From contig JBJEUF010000090.1 of assembly GCA_051883695.1 (NCBI GenBank), positions 1 to 47,491 of the forward strand: a stretch of DNA of 47,491 nucleotides, written 5' to 3'. The notes under the pieces are model-generated. The model was not told the DNA's origin. It made no database searches and was given only the letters and a program-made list of their open reading frames with translations. This stretch comes from UBA11524 sp051883695. GTDB taxonomy: Bacteria > Bacillota > Clostridia > Christensenellales > Aristaeellaceae. Every line of letters starts with the position of its first letter. Within the stretch, counting starts at the first letter, position 1. Positions 14,451 through 23,450 of the stretch are shown one piece after another. The position numbers and the translations under genes were made by a program.

Positions 14451-15962
14451 TTATGCTTCCAAAGCCTTGACAAGCGGCTCAAGGTTGATGCCCTCGCAGT
14501 CCCGGATCACGTTGTACAAGCCGGTCAGCATGGTTTTGACCCCGCCGGGAACGTCGCTTTCCACGTTGAGCGGCAGCACCGGATCGTGCACGGACAGGCG
14601 CAGCAGGAACCAGCCGTTGTCCAGCCCGTCGTCCAGATCGAAGGAGATGCGCACGCCCTCGCGGTTGTCCGGCGCAATGTGCCAGTCCTCAGCGGAGCTG
14701 GCATGGTCGAGCACCTTCTGGATCGCCGCCTTACCGGCCTCCCGGAAGTCCTCCGCGGTGATGCTCAGGCGGATCTCGCGGCTCTCCACCGGCTCCTTCA
14801 AATCGGCAATCAGGCTGCCGAGGTTCTTGCCCTCCTGCTTGAGCTTCATCGCGCGGACGATCAGCACCGTCACCAGATACATGCCGTCGTCCAGGAAGTG
14901 ATTCTCCCGCAGCGCCGCATGGCCGCTCGTTTCGATGGCCAGCGGGCAGCTGATGCCCTCCGCGTTCAGGCGGATCGCCTCGTCAATGACGTTGCGGTAG
15001 CCGCGCTTGTAGCGGTAGTGCTCTCCGCCCCAGTCATTGATGAACTTCTTCAGGCCCGCGCTGGTCACGGAATCCGTCACGATGGTCTCGCCGGGCTTTT
15101 CATCCAGCAGGATCGCGGAAATCAGCGCAATCAGTCGGTTGCGGTTGATCTCCCTGCCATCGGAATCCACGACCGCCGCGCGATCGCAATCGGTGTCGAA
15201 GATCACGCCCAGATCGGCGCCGACCCTTTTCACCGCCTCGGAAATGGACGCCATCGCCTGCGCGTTCTCGGGGTTCGGGATGTGGTTGGGGAACATGCCG
15301 TCCGGATCCAGGAACTGGCTGCCCTCGATCCACGCGCCCAGCTCCTCCATCAGCTCGGCGTAGAAGCCGCCCGCGCCGTTGCCGGCGTCCACCACCACGT
15401 GCAGGCCCAGCAGCGGCTTCTGCACATCCGTGCCCAGTCCCCTGCGGATCCTCTCCGCCAGCTGCTCCTTATAAGTGGGCAGGAAGGGCTTCTCGGTGAT
15501 GGTGCCGGTCATCTGTGCCGCATCGGGATCGCAGCCGGATGCCTTCTCGATCAGGCCGCCCACCTGCTTGCCGTCCAGACCGCCCTCCTTCACAAAGAAC
15601 TTCAGGCCGTTCTTGTCATAGGGGTGATGGCTCGCGGTAATCATCACGGAGCCGTCCGGCTCAAAGCCGGGGGTGATGATGGACATGTACATGGCAGGCG
15701 TGGAGCACATGCCGAAGTTCAGCACGCTTGCGCCCGCCTTCGCGATGCCCTCCGCCGTCGCCTGCAGCAGCGCCGGGCCGGAGATGCGGCTGTCGCGGCC
15801 CACAGCGACGGTCACCTCCTGTACCGGCTTGCCCAGGCGCTCCGCCAGGAAATCCGCGAAGGCCATGCCCAGACAGGCTGCGATATGGGGCGTGAGGTTC
15901 GCGTTCTCGCCCACAGCCGTCCCGCGCACGTCGGAGCCGCTCTTGAGTTTCATCCAATCCAT
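14451..15962 (-). CDS. Phosphoglucomutase/phosphomannomutase, 503 aa
   Basis: This alpha-D-phosphohexomutase interconverts hexose 1- and 6-phosphates and feeds sugar-nucleotide and cell-wall polysaccharide synthesis. The active serine is S111 in TASHHPYDKNGLK; the metal loop is DTDCDR (D256, D258, D260, R261); the sugar-specificity loop is ETSGHAA; the C-terminal phosphate-binding region is near PDNREGVRISFD. All four domains are present and the length is within the family range. The start follows GGGAGGGAATACC. The SHHP rather than SHNP active loop occurs in PMM/PGM enzymes of this branch. Whether glucose or mannose is preferred cannot be told. Confidence 0.92.
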   Translation of the reverse strand: MDWMKLKSGSDVRGTAVGENANLTPHIAACLGMAFADFLAERLGKPVQEVTVAVGRDSRISGPALLQATAEGIAKAGASVLNFGMCSTPAMYMSIITPGFEPDGSVMITASHHPYDKNGLKFFVKEGGLDGKQVGGLIEKASGCDPDAAQMTGTITEKPFLPTYKEQLAERIRRGLGTDVQKPLLGLHVVVDAGNGAGGFYAELMEELGAWIEGSQFLDPDGMFPNHIPNPENAQAMASISEAVKRVGADLGVIFDTDCDRAAVVDSDGREINRNRLIALISAILLDEKPGETIVTDSVTSAGLKKFINDWGGEHYRYKRGYRNVIDEAIRLNAEGISCPLAIETSGHAALRENHFLDDGMYLVTVLIVRAMKLKQEGKNLGSLIADLKEPVESREIRLSITAEDFREAGKAAIQKVLDHASSAEDWHIAPDNREGVRISFDLDDGLDNGWFLLRLSVHDPVLPLNVESDVPGGVKTMLTGLYNVIRDCEGINLEPLVKALEA

Positions 15963-15995
15963 GGTATTCCCTCCCTGTATGCTGTCATCGTGTGG

Positions 15996-16691
15996 TTACA
16001 TGCTCTGGTCCGCCGCCGCCTCGTCATAGGCTCCGCGCAGCAGGTGATAAAGGGGCGCAAGGGCGATGAAGTCCCGCCGCACCTGCGTCAAAACCTCCGG
16101 CGTGCCGATGATGCCCATATCCGGATGCTGCCTGTTGACATACACCTCGCGCATCGCATACCAGCCGCGCAGCCCCACCGGCACCTGATCGGGGATGCCG
16201 ATGCGCTTCCAGGCGTTGCCGAGCACGGCGAAGTCGTTTTCCGTCAGATGGCAGGAATCCACGATCTTCGCGACCTCCGCGGGCCGGGCGGCAATGCGGC
16301 GGCGCAGCGCATCCATCATCGGGCGGTTCTCTCCCCAGGTGCCCATACCCCAGCCCAGGTTCGAGGGCCCCAGCTCGAAGAAGAAGTTGACGCTGCCCTC
16401 CCTCGGCTCAGCGGCCCGGCGGAAGCACATCCAGAGATGGTCGCGAAAGGGCGATTTGTCCCGGGAGAACCGCGTGTCCCGGTGGATGCGCGCCAGACAC
16501 CTGTAGGGCCTGATCTCCATCAGCGGGTCAATCTGCCGCATCGCCGGCGCAAGCTCCTCAATGAAGCTGTGAAAGACAGCCTTCACGTCCCGCTCGTACC
16601 GCGCCCTGTTCTCCTCGAAATACGTCTTGTCGTTATGGAAGCGGATGTCTAAAAAGAAATGCATCGTCTCTTCCGGAAAACCGGTGAACAT
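15996..16691 (-). CDS. DUF2461 family protein (TIGR02453-like), 231 aa
   Basis: The protein belongs to the DUF2461 family, found widely in bacteria, with no established activity. Recognisable segments are MHFFLDIRFHNDKTYFEENR at the start, the central RIHRDTRFSRDKSPFRDHLW motif, which is the family's best conserved block, and the tail with DFIALAPLYHLLRGAY. The ATG at 16691 follows CAGGAGGTGCGTT. It has a strong promoter and is likely co-transcribed with the phosphohexomutase 33 bp downstream, because no terminator separates them. Confidence 0.85.
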   Translation of the reverse strand: MFTGFPEETMHFFLDIRFHNDKTYFEENRARYERDVKAVFHSFIEELAPAMRQIDPLMEIRPYRCLARIHRDTRFSRDKSPFRDHLWMCFRRAAEPREGSVNFFFELGPSNLGWGMGTWGENRPMMDALRRRIAARPAEVAKIVDSCHLTENDFAVLGNAWKRIGIPDQVPVGLRGWYAMREVYVNRQHPDMGIIGTPEVLTQVRRDFIALAPLYHLLRGAYDEAAADQSM

Positions 16692-16716
16692 AACGCACCT
16701 CCTGTTTTACATATTT

Positions 16717-16745
16717 ATTATAATTCCTCTTAACCGTTTTTTCAA
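16717..16745 (-). promoter_or_regulatory. Sigma-A-type promoter of the DUF2461-mutase unit
   Basis: On the minus strand TTGAAA (16745-16740), 17-bp spacer, perfect TATAAT (16722-16717), 25 bp before the start codon. Confidence 0.85.
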
Positions 16746-16769
16746 CCGCCGAAACGCGCATTTTGCAAG

Positions 16770-16798
16770 AAAAAAGCGCGAAGCCTGTCGCTCCGCGC
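16770..16798 (-). terminator. Intrinsic terminator of the VanW gene
   Basis: On the minus strand GCGCGGAGC (16798-16790) pairs with GCTTCGCGC (16784-16776) across the loop GACAG, with one G-U pair, then TTTTTTC. Confidence 0.85.
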
Positions 16799-16804
16799 AG
16801 ATGG

Positions 16805-17791
16805 CTATTCCGCTCGCATGAAATATGCTGTCAGCGCGCCGCCCTGGGTGCGCACCTCCAGCCGGAGGGCATAGGACAGCGTATTGGTGAATTTCAGGTC
16901 CTTGCCGCCGCCCACCGCAGCGTCGTAATTGACCGGCGCGTACTTCACGCCCGAGGTCTGATGCACCGCCCATGCGTCCAGCTGCAGTTCGAGGCCCAGC
17001 ACCGCTTCAAAGATGGTCGTGCTCACCTGACATACGCCGCCGCCGACCCCGTAGCCGCTCTGACTGATGTTGGGGGCTCGCACATACCCGTTGTTCACCG
17101 TATAGGGCCCGCACACCGCGTTGAAGGAGAACTGCTCCCCGGGCTGCAGGATCAGGCCGTCCAACCTCTCCACAGCCAGCTCAATGTTATGCCGCCGCTG
17201 CGCTGCCAGGCTTCCGCCCACGGCATCGTTGTAATAGGTGGTGAACGCATAAATCAGATCGCCGGGCCGGGCCACCTGCGCATCCACAAACGGCGCGAAC
17301 TCGAAGGTATCCGCTTCCAGCGTCAGCACCGTTCTGCGGAAGGGAATCCCGCCGTCCGCCGAACAGGCCGCGATCACATCCCCCGGCTGCAAATCAAGCC
17401 CACTGAACAGGTCACCGGAGGACTTGTCCGCGTTCTCCACATGGGTTTCCTTCGTGATGAGCGCCACGCCGTCCAGAAACAGCATCCCGGGAAGCGGCTC
17501 GCTGCCAAGACGCCACAGCTCGTAGAAGCGGTTCGTCAGCAGATAGCCCGTCTTGCCCGCATATCCGCACAGCGACCATTCCTCGCCCCATTCGTAGATG
17601 ACAATCGTCGCATCCTCCGGCACCGTTCCCAGGTACTTCGACGAGGTGGACGGCTCCTCGCGCATTTTGGATTCCTTGGCCATCGTTGCACGAAATGCGG
17701 GCTGAAGCGCTGCTTGCGCATCCTCTGCCAACGCGCCGCCCGCCACCAGGAGCAGCGCCGCCATGACCAGGCACATCAGCATTCTACGCAT
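16805..17791 (-). CDS. Secreted VanW family protein with N-terminal SH3-like domain, 328 aa
   Basis: VanW-domain proteins are secreted or cell-wall-associated and were first seen in vancomycin-resistance clusters; their activity is not firmly known. Residues 1-22 are a signal peptide (basic start, then LMCLVMAALLLVAGGALA). Residues about 35-90 resemble a bacterial SH3 domain (KMREEPSTSSKYLGTVPE...WSLCGYAGKTGYL). The VanW domain covers about 190-300, with ERLDGLILQPGEQFSFN and the hallmark GYGVGGGVCQVSTTIFEAVL. ATG 17791 is chosen because GGAGG lies 5 nt upstream. It follows the thrS terminator. A terminator lies behind it, so it is probably monocistronic or reached by read-through from thrS. 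Confidence 0.9.
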   Translation of the reverse strand: MRRMLMCLVMAALLLVAGGALAEDAQAALQPAFRATMAKESKMREEPSTSSKYLGTVPEDATIVIYEWGEEWSLCGYAGKTGYLLTNRFYELWRLGSEPLPGMLFLDGVALITKETHVENADKSSGDLFSGLDLQPGDVIAACSADGGIPFRRTVLTLEADTFEFAPFVDAQVARPGDLIYAFTTYYNDAVGGSLAAQRRHNIELAVERLDGLILQPGEQFSFNAVCGPYTVNNGYVRAPNISQSGYGVGGGVCQVSTTIFEAVLGLELQLDAWAVHQTSGVKYAPVNYDAAVGGGKDLKFTNTLSYALRLEVRTQGGALTAYFMRAE

Positions 17792-17802
17792 TGATTCCTC
17801 CA

Positions 17803-17840
17803 TGAAAAGGGGCGCGGCCGTTCCATCCCTGCCGCGCCCC
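17803..17840 (-). terminator. Intrinsic terminator of thrS
   Basis: A perfect 10-bp stem, GGGGCGCGGC (17840-17831, minus strand) with GCCGCGCCCC (17818-17809), followed by TTTTC, immediately after the thrS stop and just before the VanW start. Confidence 0.85.
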
Positions 17841-17847
17841 GGATCCA

Positions 17848-19647
<1,800 letters not shown>

Positions 19648-19683
19648 GGTCATTCCTCCTGTATTTGTATTGTTGTCACGCTT

Positions 19684-19881
19684 GCTGATCTCTTTTTCAA
19701 GCCTGTTCAGGAACGTATCCGGCGTACAGAACTCCATCGCCGGACCGTAAGTGGAACGCGGCTACGGGCAGAGGTGCTTCACCGCCTGGGCAAGGATGTG
19801 CGCCGCGCTGTGCCGGATGACATGCAGCTCGTCCTCCGCGGGGCATTCCGCGACCCTGCCGTCGTTGTGGATGATCTTCAC
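19684..19881 (-). pseudogene. Decayed tandem copy of the thrS 5' end
   Basis: From GTG 19881 (SD GGGAGG upstream) the frame reads VKIIHNDGRVAECPAEDELH and then a stretch almost identical to thrS residues 21-35 (RHSAAHILAQAVKHL). An in-frame TAG (19764-19762) then stops it where ThrS has glutamine. After the stop the same frame still aligns to ThrS (STYGPAMEF against FAYGPATEN, then LNRLEKEIS against LPAIEKEMQ) until just before the thrS SD. The copy therefore matches roughly the first 80 residues of ThrS with a deletion. It lies between the T-box terminator and thrS. It looks like a partial tandem duplication or the remnant of a first thrS gene that recombined with a second. Confidence 0.85.
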
Positions 19882-19910
19882 TGGGTTTCCTCCCTTCCTG
19901 TCGGCGGGAC

Positions 19911-19952
19911 GAAAAAACGCTCGTCCCTCGCGTTGCTTCGAGGGACGAGCGA
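19911..19952 (-). terminator. T-box regulated terminator
   Basis: GCTCGTCCCTCG pairs with CGAGGGACGAGC around a short loop, followed by GTTTTTTCG on the minus strand. It competes with the antiterminator formed by the T-box sequence. Confidence 0.9.
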
Positions 19953-20173
19953 TCATAAATCAATGCAAATGCGCCTTTGCATCAGTCCGTGAACTATGCC
20001 CGTGGTTCCACCCTGATTGGTTCTCTTTGCCGCTGTAACGCGCAGCCCGCGGTCTGATCGGGAGGTGGTCTTCGCCGGGAATACTCCGCCGATGCGCTTT
20101 CAGCCGGTGACGCATCTCTCTGTCGGACGTTCCTGCCCGGGTACTCTTCTCCGTCATTTCGGACGTTGCAACA
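19925..20173 (-). promoter_or_regulatory. T-box leader (tRNA-Thr sensing) upstream of thrS
   Basis: The minus-strand leader has the standard T-box parts in order: the AGTA element in GAAGAGTACCC (about 20134), the CAGAGAG element (about 20118), the stem I loop ACCGGCTGAAAG, a threonine specifier candidate ACC in GAAGACCACC (about 20070), the T-box sequence AATCAGGGTGGAACCACGG (about 20018-20000) and then a terminator hairpin ending in TTTTTT (19952-19911). Uncharged tRNA-Thr is expected to pair with specifier and T-box and favour antitermination. The controlled gene is thrS, with the decayed thrS copy in between. Confidence 0.93.
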
Positions 20174-20202
20174 AGTATAGTCCCCGATTCCGGATTTGTC
20201 AA
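20174..20202 (-). promoter_or_regulatory. Sigma-A-type promoter of the thrS T-box transcript
   Basis: On the minus strand a perfect TTGACA (20202-20197), 17-bp spacer, TATACT (20179-20174). Confidence 0.9.
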
Positions 20203-20249
20203 GCCCTTTTCCGATTTATTCGGGGCGACCCCATTCCGGTTTGTACAAT

Positions 20250-20447
20250 GCTTCATCAGGGCGTTGACGAAGGCAGAACTCCCAAGGATGTCGGGATGAC
20301 GGTAAGCCCTTTGGTGCGCCTGCAGGCTCCTTCTGCGGCAGGAATGTTTCGCTTCTGCGGAAGCGAGGAGGGGGCTTTCCGGTCGCCCCCTCCACCCCTT
20401 CGGCCATATCCTTACTTGTTTTCTGTTTTGAATGAGGCTGCCCTGCG
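20250..20447 (+). repeat. Dispersed intergenic repeat, copy A
   Basis: About 200 bp closely related to 36310-36521 (same orientation) and to 37681-37838 (inverted). Shared landmarks are a GGATGACGG box, AGCCCTTTGG, CTTCTGCGG, a small hairpin CGCTTC-TGCG-GAAGCG (20350-20365), a strong hairpin GGAGGGGGC/GCCCCCTCC (20367-20393), CCCCTTCGG, and a tail TTTTGAATGAG...CCTGC. It lies between the thrS promoter and the 3' end of the GH18 gene. It contains open frames in several directions, but the three copies are conserved as DNA rather than as a protein. Confidence 0.9.
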
Positions 20448-20449
20448 AT

Positions 20450-21625
20450 TTATTCGGTCAGCGCGGCAGACAGCATCGCCAGCATCGCGCCGCTCCCGTC
20501 CTGGGTATACTGCCAGACGGCTGCCCCCTGCAGCCCCTGCTGCAGCAGCCACTCGCATTTGTACGAAACGGAGCGCTCATCCTCCGCGCTCACGAAGCTC
20601 GATCCGTCGAACCAGTAGGCCGCCTGCGCCGCCTCGTCATAGCGCTTCCTGTAGCCCTTCTCCTCCAGCCGCAGCACCTCGTCAAAGGAAACGGTCTTGT
20701 TGCCGCTCGTTCCGGCACGCTGGTCCAGGCCGTCGCCTCCGCCGGTCACTTGCCGCCAGAGGCGACCGTAGGCCGGAATGCCCAGCAGGATTTTGTCCGC
20801 GTCAAGTCCGCCGTCCAGCAGCCTTCGCACCGCATATGCGCCCGTGCCCGGCCGGGTTCCGTCCGGGTAAAGCCCCGCGTGATGCCCGGTGATCCGGTCA
20901 AAGCCGCACAGGTCATACGCCATGAGAACCGCCTGATCCACCAGACCGTTCAGCCGCGCCGGGTCGATGGCATTCAGGTGTGTGTCTCCGGCTCCCAGCG
21001 CCACGGACAGGATGTACCTGCGCCCGTCGCGCGCCTCGCGTTTGTCCAGGCCCTCGCGCAAAAGCGCAAGCAGCGCGTACCAGTTTTCCACGTCCTCCGC
21101 CCGGCTGACGATGCCCGTCCCCGTTACGCCCGGGTACTCCCAGTCGATATCCACGCCCACGAAGCCGTGCTCGTCCATGAGCCGCAGGATGCTGTCCGCC
21201 AGCGTCCTCCTGCCCTCCTCCGTCATGCAGGCGTCGGAAAAGCCGTCCGCGCCCCAGCCGCCCACGGACAGAACGCCGTCTATATGCGGATGCCTGCGCA
21301 GGAAGGCCGTCACCTTCTTCGTGCCGCGCCAATGGCTGCCGTCCGCCCTGCCGTCCCGGATGAGGGCAAAGCTGTAGTTCAGCTGATCCAGCTTTTCCGC
21401 GTCCGCATCCCGCAGCTGCATATCCGCCTGATCCATGACGTACATGACGGTTTTCGCCTTTCGGGAGCGCGCCGGCTCCGCATCCCGGGCGGCGTCCGCC
21501 CTGCCGTCCGGCATCCGGCTGTACGCCGTCAGCGTACCCACGCTCAGCAGCATCATCAGCAGCACCAGCCTTTTCACGCGCTTCTGTGTCCTTCGATCCT
21601 TTGTACGCGGCCCTTTGGCAGGCAT
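20450..21625 (-). CDS. Glycoside hydrolase family 18 protein, membrane-anchored or secreted, 391 aa
   Basis: GH18 enzymes cleave beta-1,4-linked GlcNAc polymers; in spore formers related proteins act on spore peptidoglycan or chitin. The catalytic signature DxxDxDxE is present as GVDIDWEYPG, preceded by the chitinase-type VLSVGGWGADGFS. Downstream are LMAYDLCG (the substrate-binding Met-x-Tyr-Asp), GIPAYGRLW and the C-terminal GAAVWQYTQDGSG. The N-terminus is strongly basic (KGPRTKDRRTQKR) followed by one hydrophobic segment (VLLMMLLSVGTLTAY), an uncleaved anchor or signal peptide. ATG 21625 follows GGAGGTG at 6 nt. The gene has its own promoter (21658-21686). The exact substrate is unknown. 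Confidence 0.9.
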   Translation of the reverse strand: MPAKGPRTKDRRTQKRVKRLVLLMMLLSVGTLTAYSRMPDGRADAARDAEPARSRKAKTVMYVMDQADMQLRDADAEKLDQLNYSFALIRDGRADGSHWRGTKKVTAFLRRHPHIDGVLSVGGWGADGFSDACMTEEGRRTLADSILRLMDEHGFVGVDIDWEYPGVTGTGIVSRAEDVENWYALLALLREGLDKREARDGRRYILSVALGAGDTHLNAIDPARLNGLVDQAVLMAYDLCGFDRITGHHAGLYPDGTRPGTGAYAVRRLLDGGLDADKILLGIPAYGRLWRQVTGGGDGLDQRAGTSGNKTVSFDEVLRLEEKGYRKRYDEAAQAAYWFDGSSFVSAEDERSVSYKCEWLLQQGLQGAAVWQYTQDGSGAMLAMLSAALTE

Positions 21626-21657
21626 CGCATTCACCTCCGGATGGAATTACAGCATCC

Positions 21658-21686
21658 ATGATAGCATATGCCGCGCCGTCTGTCAT
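21658..21686 (-). promoter_or_regulatory. Probable promoter of the GH18 gene
   Basis: On the minus strand ATGACA (21686-21681), 17-bp spacer, TATCAT (21663-21658), 32 bp before the start codon. Confidence 0.6.
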
Positions 21687-21747
21687 TGGCATTTTGCGCC
21701 TTCCTGCGCGTTTATGGCGAATTATGCCGTTTGACCGCGCTTTTTCC

Positions 21748-21777
21748 TTGACACATCGGGGGGTGTTGTTGTATCTT
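21748..21777 (+). promoter_or_regulatory. Sigma-A-type promoter of the uridine kinase-like gene
   Basis: Perfect TTGACA (21748-21753), 18-bp spacer containing a GGGGGG run, TATCTT (21772-21777). Divergent from the GH18 promoter. Confidence 0.7.
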
Positions 21778-21810
21778 TTACCATAGGACAAACCGTCGGG
21801 AGGTATGAGT

Positions 21811-22434
21811 ATGATCTTTATCGGCATCTGCGGCGCGAGCGGCAGCGGAAAATCCACGCTGGCCCGGTCTCTTTCCGAGGCGCTGGGCACGCGCTGCTTC
21901 GTCCTGCAGCAGGACTGCTATTACCGCGACCACAGCCATCTCCCCTTTGACGAGCGCGCGCATCTGAATTACGACGAGCCTTCCATCTTCGACCATGACG
22001 AGCTGCTGTCCGACATCCGGACGCTCCTGAGCGGTCAGCCCATCACCCGGAAGGGGTACAACTACGCCGAGCACCGCCGGGAGGATTCCGACGAGCTGAT
22101 CTATCCGCCCGACGTCCTGATTCTGGAGGGCATCCACTGCTTCCACGATCCGCGCCTGCTGGAGCTCATGTACCTGAAGCTGTACATGAATGTCGATGCG
22201 GATATCTGCCTGCTCCGGCGCATTGAGCGGGACATCATCGAGCGCGGACGCTCCATCGACAGCATCTCCGATCAGTACAGGAGCACCGTCCGCCCCATGT
22301 TTGAGCGCTACATCCGCAACTACATCAACCTTGCGGACGTGATCGTCGCCCGCGGCGGCAAAAACGCGCGCATCGTCGAGATTCTTGCGGGATATGTCTC
22401 CGACGAGCTGAACAAGCGCGGCAATCCCGCTTAA
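21811..22434 (+). CDS. udk: Uridine kinase-like P-loop kinase, 207 aa
   Basis: Uridine kinase phosphorylates uridine and cytidine in pyrimidine salvage. The P-loop is GASGSGKSTLA near the N-terminus; QQDCYYRDHSHLPFDERAHLNYDEP matches the substrate-binding region of uridine kinases, and VLILEGIHCFHDP is the Walker B-like strand. RRIERDIIERGRS is the lid region. Length is typical. I take ATG 21811 as start because GGGAGG is 7 nt upstream; ATG 21805 would be directly against it. DUF362 follows after 36 bp and is probably co-transcribed. The phosphoribulokinase/uridine kinase family is broad, so another nucleoside or sugar substrate is possible. Confidence 0.87.
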   Translation: MIFIGICGASGSGKSTLARSLSEALGTRCFVLQQDCYYRDHSHLPFDERAHLNYDEPSIFDHDELLSDIRTLLSGQPITRKGYNYAEHRREDSDELIYPPDVLILEGIHCFHDPRLLELMYLKLYMNVDADICLLRRIERDIIERGRSIDSISDQYRSTVRPMFERYIRNYINLADVIVARGGKNARIVEILAGYVSDELNKRGNPA

Positions 22435-22470
22435 CCGTTCATGAACATATTCATCAAGGAGGAACCATCC

Positions 22471-23337
22471 ATGGCATCCAGAGTTTACTTCACCAGAACC
22501 ATCACGCCTGAAAGGGTGCTCGATCTGTACCGCCTGCTGGGCATCGAGCTGCCCGGCCGGGTCGCCGTGAAGCTCCATTCCGGCGAAAAGGGCAACCAGA
22601 ACTTCCTCGGGCCGGATTTCTGGCGGCCCATGATCGCGCATGTGAACGGCACGGTCGTCGAGTGCAACACCGCCTACGCCGGCAGCCGCGATGTGACGAG
22701 CCGCCATTGGGAAACCATGAAGGAGCACGGCTGGAGCGATCACTTCCCCGTTGACATCATGGATAGCGAGGGCCCCGACCTGCAGCTGCTGATTCCCGGC
22801 GGCAAGGTGATCCGGAAGAACTATGTCGGCAAAAATCTGACGAACTACGATTCCCTGCTGGTGCTCAGCCACTTCAAGGGGCATCCCATGGGCGGCTTCG
22901 GCGGTGCGGTCAAGCAGCTGTCCATCGGCATCGCGTCCTCCTACGGCAAGAAGCACATCCATGGTGCCGGCGACGCTCAGCTCTCCTTCGGCGGGGATCA
23001 CGACGGCTTCCTGGAGGCCATGGCGGAGGCCGCTTCCTCCGTCGCCCGCCGCTTCGCCGGGAAGGCCGCCTACATCAACGTGATGAAGAACCTGTCCGTT
23101 GACTGCGACTGCTGCTCCGATGCGGAGGATCCCTGCATGCAGGACATCGGGATGCTGGCCTCGCTCGATCCGCTGGCGATTGACCAGGCATGTCTGGGTC
23201 TCATCTACGCCGCGACGGAGGATCCCGGGCAGCCGCACATGCTCGAAAGGATCGAAAGCCGCAACGGCGCGCACACGCTGGAAGCCGCCGCAGCATTGGG
23301 CTTCGGTTCCCGCGAATATGAGCTGATCGAGCTATAA
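22471..23337 (+). CDS. DUF362 domain protein, 288 aa
   Basis: DUF362 proteins are common in anaerobes and often carry Fe-S clusters; their function is not established. Features seen here are VAVKLHSGEKGNQNFLGPDF near the N-terminus, VLSHFKGHPMGGFGGAVKQLSIGIAS in the middle (the most conserved block), and the cysteine group CDCCSDAEDPCMQDIGMLASLDPLAIDQA, which in this family precedes or forms part of a metal or cluster site. No separate 2[4Fe-4S] ferredoxin domain is attached. ATG 22471 follows AAGGAGG. Located 36 bp after the uridine kinase-like gene, ahead of a terminator. Confidence 0.85.
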   Translation: MASRVYFTRTITPERVLDLYRLLGIELPGRVAVKLHSGEKGNQNFLGPDFWRPMIAHVNGTVVECNTAYAGSRDVTSRHWETMKEHGWSDHFPVDIMDSEGPDLQLLIPGGKVIRKNYVGKNLTNYDSLLVLSHFKGHPMGGFGGAVKQLSIGIASSYGKKHIHGAGDAQLSFGGDHDGFLEAMAEAASSVARRFAGKAAYINVMKNLSVDCDCCSDAEDPCMQDIGMLASLDPLAIDQACLGLIYAATEDPGQPHMLERIESRNGAHTLEAAAALGFGSREYELIEL

Positions 23338-23375
23338 CCGCCATAGCAGATTCCGTCTATGCATTTCACATCCCG

Positions 23376-23402
23376 GCCGCACAGCGCGTGCGGCTTTTTC
23401 TG
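23376..23402 (+). terminator. Intrinsic terminator of the udk-DUF362 unit
   Basis: GCCGCAC pairs with GTGCGGC around AGCGC, followed by TTTTTC. Confidence 0.85.
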
Positions 23403-23406
23403 TATG

Positions 23407-23435
23407 CAAAAAGGGAGACCGCTTGCGCGATCCCC
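23407..23435 (-). terminator. Intrinsic terminator of the FN3-SH3 surface protein gene
   Basis: On the minus strand GGGGATCGC pairs with GCGGTCTCC (two G-U pairs) around GCAA, followed by CTTTTTGC. Confidence 0.7.
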
Positions 23436-23450
23436 CTCGGGGAGACAGGA

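Noticed and set aside
14373..16652. 759-codon open frame across the phosphohexomutase and DUF2461 genes on the plus strand
   Set aside because: Runs antisense through two recognisable genes and the intergenic gap between them; no domains.
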